From Rhynchonema sp. JSB1_4 (Eukaryota; Nematoda; Chromadorea; Monhysterida; Xyalidae), in contig JASAMV010005647.1 in the NCBI GenBank assembly GCA_030248065.1, positions 1 to 64,000 of the forward strand: a stretch of 64,000 nucleotides of DNA, given 5' to 3'. The notes under the pieces were generated by a model that saw only the letters and a list, made by a program, of their open reading frames with translations, ran no database searches and was not told the origin of the DNA. The position numbers were made by a program, and so were the translations under genes. Every line of letters starts with the position of its first letter. The stretch's first letter is position 1. Below are positions 33,001 to 45,000 of the stretch, one piece after another.

Positions 33001-36000
33001 GTTTGAATTAAAAATGCATTGAATGTATTATTTTTCAATATCACATGACACTGCCATATTGGTGACGAAAACATAGGAAATTAAAAAGATGAAGAAAAGT
33101 TTGAGATTATGGAGGAGGGTCGGACACGTAATAAAACACAAAACAAAACGGCCACTCAATATTTGCTGTTACCAACTGCAGTAGTGCTGCTAATCGGATT
33201 TAGCGCTTGACCGGCGTAAAAAGCACAGCCTCAGCTGACCACCTCCACCACTAAACAATGCGTCCTGCCCTGGCTAAACACAAGCGTTGTTACATAGTAA
33301 GTTATGGTCGAAGAACGAAAATGACAACTAACACTGTGCTGGTATACATACATTTGCAGAAACAACAACATTATTTTCAATTCAGACATCAAATATCAAT
33401 ATCGGATCAGTCAGTCAATCAATCAATATATGCCACCCTCATTAGTGACCAACAGTATGTATTCGAGTGTGTCCATGTCACAACTGGTGCTCAACACACT
33501 CACACTGCGACGCACTGTCAGGAATAAGGGATTCAACGTTCGTTTATTGGTCACAACACCCCGACCGCCGCGCGGCAGTTTAACTTTTCTGAAAAGTGCT
33601 GCAAATATGTGGAGTTCATAGCCAGCAATGACTTAGGCCTGGTGTTAGGTTTGGTGTGAGCCAAAACCTAAGCCCAAAAACAAAGCCTTAATGTGGGCCT
33701 ATAACTCCAGCCAACATCAGACCACCTCAAGCTTGACCATACCACAAGTTCCCAATTTATCGTCATTTCATCATGGTTGCAGGGCGAAGCCGGTTTCGAA
33801 GAGTTGCGAAAGAACACCAAACGCACAAACGATATATTCAAAGAGGTCACGTCGGTGTTGCAGGACAGGTGAGAATGGTAGAGACGCGCTTGCTGATGTT
33901 TCAAACTGAATTGAGGTGGTTTCACGCAGAGCCGAACTCGAGCTGACGTACGCCAAGGGTCTGCACAAGTTGGCGGCGCGTCTGGAGAAAGTCACCAATC
34001 AGCCGAACGAAACGTGAGAACCTGGGATTTTTTTTTGAAATTTTGGAATGTTGTTAAATCGCTTCAGTGATTTGCAGAGTGATAGACACCTCATGGCGTC
34101 ATGTCGGCGATTCGTTCACCAAGTTCGCCAACCAACATCAGTGAGTTCTACCCTACTGTTCATATCCGAACGACAAATGCATGTGCCCAGCCCTTTGCGC
34201 CAAGAAAGACAAATTCTCATTCCACCCCCGCAAGATTAACGCGGGTTGGGGAAAATTGAGGTGAGAATTTGTCGGTTTTGGCCCAGGTCTACATGCACAT
34301 AACAGCCAAACTTACCTATCGTTTGGTCATGTGAACCAATAATTAGCATCACGCATGACGTTATGCGATTCGTGATTTTCCTCTTCGCTTTTGAAACGTT
34401 GACCTGGCTCTTTTACTCAATTTTTTTTAATTATTTTGCAGCGTGATCGGCGTTGCACTGCGTGACGAACTTGCTACGCCGCTGAAAGCTGTCTGCGATC
34501 AACAGAACAAACTGCGCAAAACGGTCGGTTGCGCGGCAACGGCGCCAATTTTTGCCAAAAATGCATTTTTTTGAAGAATTAGAAAAAAAATATGCGTCAC
34601 AGATCGAAGGCACGGTCGACAAAACAATGAAAAAGCTGACGGGCAGGCGCAGCGAGGCGTTGCGTCACAAACAGAAATGTCATTCGAAGGCAAAAGAGCT
34701 GGAGATCGTTGAGAAGGCGCTGGAGGACGAAAAGAACAGGGGCGTGAAACAGCTCAGTGACAAACAGATTGCCAAGGTTGAGATATAAACACCTTTTCAT
34801 CTTTGCGCGCTTTGGCGCATACATACATAGGTTTCCGTACAAGTCGAGTTCCAAACGTGTACGTAGTCGTTGTACAAGAAAGAAAAATGCCCCAAGGGGC
34901 ATAAAAGAAATATGGTTCCCTGGCTGACTGGCATAAAAGAACGATACTAGCTTGCACCACTTTGCTGATGTTTCATTAGGCACTGGAATAAACGTAAGTG
35001 TGTTCTGAGCTGTTTGATACCGAAACAGTAGACATTGAACCATATTCCCGGCGCGTGCTGTCTTGCCACCAGAGACACAGGGCACGGAGATATTGAAAGA
35101 TTGCAATATTCTCTTTATTTCTCTCCTTGTTGAACCATCGTGCGCAGCCGAAGACTGCACAGTTACCGTCGTGAGGTTGAAAAGAAGAAACAGTTGCCTA
35201 AATATGTGGGTTTGCACGAAAGTTTCGATATCGGCTGGGTGTTGGTTCAAAAGAGTTCGCGCCGGGAATATGGTTCAATGTCTACTGTTTCGGTATCAAA
35301 CAGCTCAGAACACACTTACGTTTATTCCAGTGCCTAATGAAACATCAGCAAAGTGGTGCAAGCTAGTATCGTTCTTTTATGCCAGTCAGCCAGGGAACCA
35401 TATTTCTTTTATGCCCCTTGGGGCATTTTTCTTTCTTGTGTCGTTCTTTTATATCGCGCAAGCGCCAAACAGAGAACCCGTGATAAATCAGCCACAGAAA
35501 GTTTTCAGTTCCGGCAAGCAATGGTTCTAACTAAGAAAATGTCGACCATCAGTCTTTTCTCAAGTAATCAACGCACATGAGCGCAATGAGGTGTGGGGGT
35601 TAGTTTAAGGATGCTGTACTTTTTGGCAGGATATATGAGTCGGTGGTTATCGTGTCATAAGGCCAATTTTGTGTTTCGATTTCACTATGGGGTTCTAACA
35701 ATGGAGACACGCTTGTGTCTGCGTCTTCACCCACCACTGAAACAAAACCAACGCAGTGCCCCACGCGCATGTCCATGCTTTTGAGGAACATGGTAACTTG
35801 TCAAGTTATTTATTTTTTTTAATTTACCGCCAGGTATGTATTTGACACCCTAGGTACCATCATTTATAGCGCACTGATTGCGCATCGTCTCAGAGAATGG
35901 CACTTGTTGGTTTAGTACCAAGCAAAGCTGTGCAATGAACTTCCATGCAACCTGTCCCTTCAGCTTCAGCAACGAAATAAGTGTCAAACATCAGTCTCCA

Positions 36001-39000
36001 GATTGCTTTGGTGTTGGCCGCTGCATCTGATCTTGGATTCAATGTTACGTAAAAACTACTATTTAACTTTCCCACGAAAGTCAAATTATACATGCGGAAA
36101 AAGCTTCGAATGTTAGAGAGCAACAGCAATTTTAATTAACAAGTTGATATCTTGTGGGTATTTTATCATGAATGATATCACAGCGCATAAACTGCGAACC
36201 GCACCTGTGCTTAATAATTAATCTCAAATAAAAACACGAAAAAAACTGAAAAATGTTACCCAGAATTCATTAAAAGTTAGTAAGATAAAACAAAGTTAGC
36301 TGCGCGCGTGAATGTTTGAACCCGCGGCCTTTCATCTTCAGTGCTGCGCGTTATACCGCTCGGACATCGCTTCGCCAATCTCCTTCACAAGCTTTACTAC
36401 ATATGTAACTACGCGTGCATTGCTGCATTGCCTGTTGTGCTGGCTGCCTGTGTGTGTGTGTGCTGGCTGCCTGCCTGTGTGTGTGTGCTGGCTGGCTGGC
36501 TGTGTGTTGTGGGTAATACATTGTGCGCTTTATCAATCAGGCAACTGCGTAGCGTGCACTAATGCATTGTTGTGTGTGTCTGAGCGTCCATTATGGCTCT
36601 TTTTGAGCTGAAAAACATTTAACCAATTGGAATTAATATATGTTTGACGTAACAACGATTAAAAACACATATAACCGCTGATTTTGGCTTTAGAACCATA
36701 CTTTCTGTACAAAAAGTCATGGTCTGGAACCGTTCATACTAAAAGTTACGAACTCGGCGATAGCACCACCGTGTTTCTCGAGTGCGAAAACCACATAAAC
36801 AACTTTAATAGTTCTGGTAACCCAACTTTTCGGCGAAATTTTACTTCGGGAAGCACACTTTACATACAAAAAGTCGTGGTCATGGTCTGGAACCGGTCTC
36901 AGTCGTGGAGTTACGAAGACAGCGATAGCACCATCGTGTTTCTCGTGTGCGAAAACCCTATATGCGATATTAACATTTCTGGTGTTCAGTAACGTCTGGG
37001 CCCTGACTAGTTTTTTGTGGAAAAAAAAAAGGGAAAGAACGTTTTTACAAAAATTTCAACTGTATCTTGCCCGCGATCGCGCGAGTGGGCACGCAGCGGA
37101 ATGAAATTTTGTGTGGACCTAGAAGTCCACGCCGTACAAGTTGTGTGCAAGTTTGGGCTTCTCAAGTTAAGTCTTGTGAAAATGGCGTGAGTTTAAATTT
37201 TTCAACTCACGCAATATAAGGAATCAACCATATGTCGCTTAGCATTACCATGCTAGCTCCGATTCAAAATTGGGTGTTCGCTTTGTCTTTCACTATACGC
37301 TTAGTTATTCTAAACTCCTTCTCTAAACCGTCTGTATCATTCGCGCAGTTGCAATCGAAACGCGTCAAACTGGGCGAGTCGTTGATCAAAAGTGAACGTC
37401 GGTATCACGAAGCGTCGCTCGAAGCCGAACGACATCGCAACGAACTCGAAGTACATAATATTTGACTGACATTTCGCTTTCACTTTCGTCCTTTTTGAAA
37501 ACAATTGCCCATTTTCATCACCAGGTCACCTATCTTTACGCCGCCAACAAACTGGAGAAGGTCGAGGAGCAACGTTTGATCCACATGCAATCAGGCTTGA
37601 GCACCTATCAACGCCGAATACTGTCCTTGGTGACCACGGTCGCACCCGATTTGGTTGGTGTCGCATTCGTGCTCATTCGTCGCATTTATGTGATTAAAAA
37701 TCGTCACAAGTTTAAATAAAATAAAAATATAAAGTAACCAACATGTTCAGACGATGATAGTTGGTCAGCTGGAGAAGGCGGTGTTGGCACCGATCCAGGA
37801 GGACCTGCGCACAATCGTGCTGACGACAAGACCGAAACATCTCAGTTTCCGCAATCTGGTGCTGTGCGACTTTTATGTGAGTGCAACCTTTGTAATGTAT
37901 AGTTTGTTGACTCAAAATTCAATCACCATCAATTTTGCTTCAGATTGTTTACGTCTTTTTCTGTCATTTCCTCAAGTAATGCAGCATGCAGAAAAGAAAT
38001 ATAAGCACCCGCGTTTGTTTGGCAGTGAAAGAACGGTCGCACGTTACCTCTGCATACCCAGCTATTATGTACATATGTACCTAAGCATCTCAGGGATGCA
38101 AGAATAAAAAGAGCGCATAGCAAAATGCACCAAATAGAAATCGCGGAAATGAGATCACAGTCAGTGCTCACAGTGCATAATTTCTCTGATCACACCAATG
38201 CCAGCGTTTCCACCACAGTCCGTGTCCTGAGCACCAACTCATCGGCGAATCTATCCAACGATTCATCCCTGACCGTGTCCGACATCAACATCGGACATTC
38301 GTCGCGACTTTCGATCGGGCATTTGGCCTTGTAGTGCAGCTTCAGCGCCAATCGCTTGTCGACGAATTTCGTATTCTTAACTGATCGTCTCACTCGATGC
38401 AGCGGGAAGTGATTGAACACGGTGAGCACATTCGGTGTGTACACGAATGACTTGCCGTAGGCGCCCGGTGCCGACAGCTGACGCGATCGTATGTCGTGCC
38501 GTAACATGTGCATGTAGGCGGGCAGCGAATCGTTGAAGTCGCTCGTGAGCGCGTCGAATTTGAACGCATTCACAATGCTGAACGACGAAACATCGGTGCG
38601 ATTGGCGCGAACATGACGCAGCAGCTGACGCCAATCACCGTGCACCAACGGGACGACTAGTTCATCGGTGTCGACGATCAAAACGTAGTCGTGCGTGTTC
38701 ACGTGCCGAAATAGACAGTCGTTGTAGGGAATCAGCTCGTTGCGACGTTTCTGCTGTCGATTGCGCCAGATGTAGCTGGAGCGCGCCGATGGGATGTTCG
38801 GTGCGTGACCAGCCAGTGTGATCGGGATCTGACGGTTTGGATGTAAGTATTACTCTCAGTTATTCAACAGTCTTTGTACACTTCAAGTTGTCTAAGTGTG
38901 GCTGACAAAACAGCGGGGGTAAAAGCAGCGGCCACTCAAAGAGATGTACATACATATACAGTATAATTGGTGAATGCAGTATACTTGAACATAATCTGAA

Positions 39001-42000
39001 TGAACCCAGGCCTAATCCCAAGTCAGCCTTGGGACCAAGCCTGATCTGCAAGATTCCAGGTCTATGCAACTAAAAAGACAGCGGCCGCTGTTTTTCCGCT
39101 GGTGATTTGTTCCATCGCTATTTTGTCCGTATCCCAGAATCTACATTGTATGTACTGTATACATTTGTTCCACCGCTATTTTGTCCGTATCCCAGAATCT
39201 ATACCGGAGTTTTCCACTTAAAGCCCCGGGGGCTCTATGCGGAAATTGGTGGAAAATGGACCCTCCGACCAGAAAGAAAAAATCCAATTAGAGCCCCCGG
39301 GGGCTTTAAGTGAAAACGTTTCCACTTACAGCCCTCGGAGGCTTTAAGCGGAAAACTGGGTGTTTTCATCGTTGTCAGTAGGGACACTTTATGCCAGCAT
39401 TTTGACATTCTGATACCATATTTCAACCTGATTGTGAGGATCTTCATCTAAACGTGGCACAACGTTGGTAAAACAACAGAAAAGTGCGGTATTTTGGTCA
39501 TTCTTACACTAGTTTGAACTATTTTGGCAAGTTTACTGTTCGATGTAAAGTCAATGGTCCGTAAAAAATAGATCCAATTAGAGCCCCCGGGGGCTTTAAG
39601 TGGAACATTTTCCACTTAGAGCCCCCGAGGGCTCTATTCGGGGGAGGCTTTAAGTGGAAAACTCCGGTACGTACATGCTCATGGTCGTGCTCGACTTCAA
39701 CTGTTCTTTGTGTATCAGTAGGAAAGGGAAATCAGCTCACATGTTCTAGCGTTCCCATTTTGCGATAATGGTCGAGCACCTTGGCGGTTGTCGGGTGCAG
39801 CGCGTAGGTATACATGACAATCTTGTCGGCGCCCATCAACAATTGAGCCTCGATCCATTCAACAAGTCGTTGTGAAACATCATCCATAAAGTCCATGCCC
39901 TTGACGCACACCACCACGCCGTCTTTGTCAGTGGTCGGTGACGCGTTGGTTGATGTTTCACTGATTCGTACAGCATTCGATGTTTGTTCACACGCACTAG
40001 TGACTGCGACCGACACGTATTTTGGCATCAGTCCAGCGTTGGCAGGTGGTATCGGACAACTTAACAGCACGGGCACGTAGAATCGATTGCGTGGATCCCA
40101 GGGTCGTTGCCAGATTTCACGTGCGTACGCCGTCACTTTGAGTGCTGGTGCACTGGCGTTGACGGTGGCCCACAGCTGACAGTAGACGCGTTGCTTCAGC
40201 TCACGTCGCACCATTGTTAGAATCTGTGGACACAAACAGGCACTAATGAGACGTGGTTGTTGATTTTGGATACAAGATACAGTTTCAATATTTTCACCAT
40301 ATTACCTGGACAACGGCAACCGCATCTGGGTACAGGTCATTCTCTCTGTTGTCGTAGTGCGCGCTGTACACGTACATCTCGAGTGCATTGTCAATGTCGT
40401 CAACCAGCTGCCAGTCGGGCGTCGTTCGCGTGACGACCGTGGGAAACGCCGGTTGGCCGAACCAACATCTGTGCGTCACCATCGGTTCCGGTCCGGGAAT
40501 CATGTTTTTCGGCGGGATTTTTCCGGATCGATGTTTGTCCATAAAGTCGAGCACCTCGATCGCATAATCGGTGTCGGTGTCGAACGCGTGATCGGAGTCG
40601 ATCGACGAATCAATCGAAATCGACGTTCGACCATCGATTTGATCGGTAAGTTGCTGAGCGTTGAGCACGAACGTGTACATCCACCAGCCGAGCAACACCG
40701 ACAGCAGCACAGCGTTGAACCAGTACAGACACACGTCATTGCCGAACAGTCGACGGAGGGGACGACGTTTCATGATGATGCCCTCACTTCCGTTTTGTGA
40801 CTGAATTCTGGCATTCTGAAACAGTTCTGAAAATGCAAATTCCACTGTGTATTTTATTAACCAGATCTCCGATCCTGGTCAAACCATAATGTCAAAAAGC
40901 CATAATTGCTGACTGAAATGAAAACGACAGAGATAACTAACGAGACTGACTGACTTGAATGCAAAATGTGCGTGTGGCAGCGCGCTGTGCGACATGTACA
41001 ATAAGTCAACGCATTCACTCTGTGTGTGTACTCCAAACACCTTTGCGTGCATGACAAGAATCCACAGCACGAATCAGATGCACAATGCACGCACGCGCTC
41101 ATGCAGTGGCCTTCATGTGCATGCAGCATGGGAAATGAGCACACCCTCTGTATACACGGTACCTATGTATGTATCTAGTACCTAACCAGGTATACGTCAC
41201 TCCTGCCTGTGTGCAGTCGCATCGAACTATTAAACCAAGATACATACAAAATGAAGCCAAAAAAAGTGAAAAAAGTTGCGTTTTTTTACGAATTTGTACA
41301 GCTATGCACCTATGACTAGTGTAATGACTGTGATGACCCAGTCAGAATCAGCTCAGTCAAAATGGGAGGTCGAAATGAACTCACAGACACCGACTGATTT
41401 CGTATTTTAACAACGTGCTTTTCGCGTGGTATGTTGCGCACCTGACCTCAACCGCCCAAGCTCATACCACACCAGGACTGGGCCAAAGACTCAAGACACG
41501 CTCAGTCACAGTTGTATTACCAGAACAAGTAACGTTAATGACAGGAGCGCCGGGGTGTACCATACCATACAACCACCCGTCGCTTGGTACACGCACTTGG
41601 ATCGGAGTTTTCTTGAGGCTGTTTTGAATTAATGATATTTTGGGATTTCTTGGATTCCGTAACTTTCGACGAGCGTCAATAAATGACTGGTATTTTTGGT
41701 GACATCACTATTACTCAAAATAGTTTTTCGTTGCAAACGTCATTTGACCAAAGCACGTCTGATCTGGATGTGAATACATGCATACAGGTATTGAAAATTC
41801 AAGTATTCAACATTATTATATAGTGTTGCCATTCTCAGGGGCACACATAACACAAGAGCCTAACCAGTAAGCGCTCAAAATGGAATTTGACAAGAACACA
41901 AGACCCAGCTTGTGTCCTTTACTCGCGAAAATTCTGGCACTTCAACCTGCTGTAAGCACGTCGTATTGGTTTAGAATTGTGTGAGTCGGCATATGTTAAT

Positions 42001-45000
42001 GGAAGACAAATATACAAGCAGTACGACAATAGCGGCATTATCCAGCAGATGCTACACTTTCGTGAAAAGGGGCCGCAATGCAGCAATTCAAGCGATGCTG
42101 CATTCCGATGAAATCACAATCCACCCTATTCTTCCCTATACACAGGCCGAGGATTTCTGCCACTTGATGAATCCCGACCGACGTCGTCTCGCACTGGAAC
42201 GCGTGCTGAAGATGTTTCAAAAAGAGGTGCAAAAGGAGAGGCGCGGCAAAGAAGGTTGGTGATCTCAATAAAGTTTCAGAAATCTAGAGGAAAGATCAAA
42301 ATGAATTGCCTTCGCCGTTTTTAAACAACCTATTAAAATTTACAAAATTCTACCTTTGGACAGGTCTAGAATATCTGTCGTCGGTGTATGAGCGTGCCGA
42401 ACCGGGCCTGTCAACAGCCGAGACCAAGGCGTCCGTACGAAAGAAGCTGCACGACGTTAGTGGCTAGTTGCGAAAGTCAAAATGTCGTCACGAGAGCACC
42501 ACTTAACGTACATATACATACAGTCTACCCTTTTTATAGTGACACACGGTGTACCCTTTCACAGTGACACTCTTTACAGTGTAACCCGTTGTATAGTGGA
42601 TATTTCACAACGCTATTTTGGTCCCCGATTTACCTTTGAAAATCTCGTATGCAATTACCCCTCTACATACCGTAGTGGACATTCTTAAGGGCTAGTCCCG
42701 ATTATGTCACTATAAAGAGGCTGACTGTACTTACGTACATACAGGAACATATTAGGCACCCATTTATTGACGAACCCCCGCGACATCACTTATGCGTATA
42801 CATACCTACATATGTACACAGGCGCTTTGGGCTGGGCAGGGTCGAAAACATCACAATTTCATGAGCTCGCATAACCCCTCACATTAGCACATTGGTCTCG
42901 TACCGTTTCGTTGCTGACATTGCGTGGTACTATTGTTGCACCGGGATCCCACTGTATGCCTTCAGAGTCAATGCTTATGTGACTCAGTTTTTTACTTATA
43001 TTTAACTTTCCCAGCGCGACCACCTTTCAGTGTGACATTCCTGCCCCCTGCGCTATTTGAAAACTCCATAAAATCCGCAAGATGCAATAGGTATAGGTAG
43101 GTACACACTACTTATGTCTACATACATGCATCTCTATAGTTGGAGCGAGAGACACAGTGCTTCCGTTGCGGGTGAACTTGTGCGCTTTGGAATTATTCGT
43201 AGCTGAGGGTGTACGAATCTCAAAAATCGTAGAAAGATGTCAACAAAAACCAAAAGGCCAGTGTCGAAAGTGAGCAAAGCACTTGCCCATCCCAAACACT
43301 TCTTGCACAAAGTCGCAGGTGCAGTGGGAATTGGTTTTGAACACGTGGACATCCCAAAACCAGAGAGAGAGAGAGAGAGACGTTCCATTGCCCGAGAATA
43401 CTGCACTTGATGACGGAAATGTGTTCGACTCGCTTACGCTCGTACCTAATGCGAACACCGAAGGAAATCCTGCTGGAAGTTGCACCCAAAAACAGGCGCG
43501 CAGTGCGAAGCATCATTCAAAGCTCATATGCGATGTCTTGCTTGTTTCATCATGTAATACAATGCGCTCCACGAAAGTAGAGCTACAAGAGTTGCCAATG
43601 GCAAGAATAGCGCGTAAAGATTAGCGCAACGCCGATGCTTAGCGCTAAAGACGGGATTAGTCAACAAATTCATGTGTGGGCAATTTGTGTCTGTTTTAAA
43701 GATCGATTTATACTTGACTTCCGGGAAGTAGAGGTCAAAATCCGGAGAAGTCACTGCCACGCAGAAGTGCCCGGCAGGGCAGTGATCGTTTGTAGTGATT
43801 GCCTGCTCCGCTCTGTCTATTGACTGCTGCCTGCCGTCTACTCTTCTTGCTCTGGGGCTCACCGAATGGGCATAGTCACAAATTTCCGACTGCTACTGCC
43901 AGGCAGTCAGAGTATAAACCGACTTGTACGATCGGGCTTCTTAATGCATGTAGCGTTTGCTATGGACAGCTTTGTTGCTACGGTCTAATCCACCGGTTCA
44001 ACTATGATCTAACGTTTACTTCATCTTTGCGCCTGCGCGCCAAAACAATTTTGTTCAAAAAACACGAGAAATACAAAACTAACCCACATACTGTACGTGC
44101 ATATGATGTGATGTCAATATGATATACTTACACTGTACACATGTGTGTAGCATTGATGTTCAAAAACAAAACTCATAAAGGGGCTGCAAGTAAGCAGGAA
44201 TAAAAGAACTGGCACCAGTTTGAATTTTTAATTGACTGCACAGAGTGAAACAAGAGCAAATCATGAAACAAACCGATCCAATAGAGATCTTTCAGGCGCG
44301 CACGACACTCAACTATTTGGACTATCACATCTACAAACTGCAGCTGGCGTTGTGCGTGCTCGACAAACGGCCCGATCGGCCCACACATCAGCTGGCAAAG
44401 TACGAGGAGAAAGTAAAGGACAAAGCGGTGAGTGTTCAACAACGCGCCTGATTTGCGGCTTATCTTGACAACATTTATTGTAAACCTGGGCCGTTTCACA
44501 CATTTGTCGTACCAGACTGCTAATTCTAATGTGGTCTACGCATGTGAGCATATTTCAGAGTGTCTGTTGTAGGTAGTCAACACAAAACGTCGCGCCATCC
44601 ACGGGTGCTGTTACCCTGCCTGCAATTCTTCGTGTTCACTTCATTTAGGACTGCCATTCGTCGCGCTATTAGTACAATGTACATACCTATTGTATAGGTT
44701 AGACGCTGGTCACGTGCATTGTTGTCATCGTTGCCCAGCTGCGTTGGCACGAAACATGCGCAGATGCGTAGACTACAGTAGAATTAGCCGGTACATGTGG
44801 ACTTTGAGTGATTATATGCATTATTCATCCGGTCAACACATAAGCGGGCGATATAAAGACGAAAAACAAACAAACAATTTTTCACACGTGAGTGATACAG
44901 ATAATGCGTAACGCACAACACGCTGCTTTCTGGCCATATCACAAACGGCGGTTGCGCATAGCAACAACTTTGATTTGATATTTCAGTAAAGTGACAAGAA

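Noticed and set aside
35063..35530. 155-codon open frame within the 2.39-kb repeat
   Set aside because: It runs through the arms of a hairpin and its amino-acid sequence repeats because the DNA does. It is not a gene.
41981..42262. Long open frame read as a NOSTRIN exon from 41981
   Set aside because: The frame starts with GTG, and only the part after the acceptor at 42145 resembles NOSTRIN and joins exon 9 in phase.
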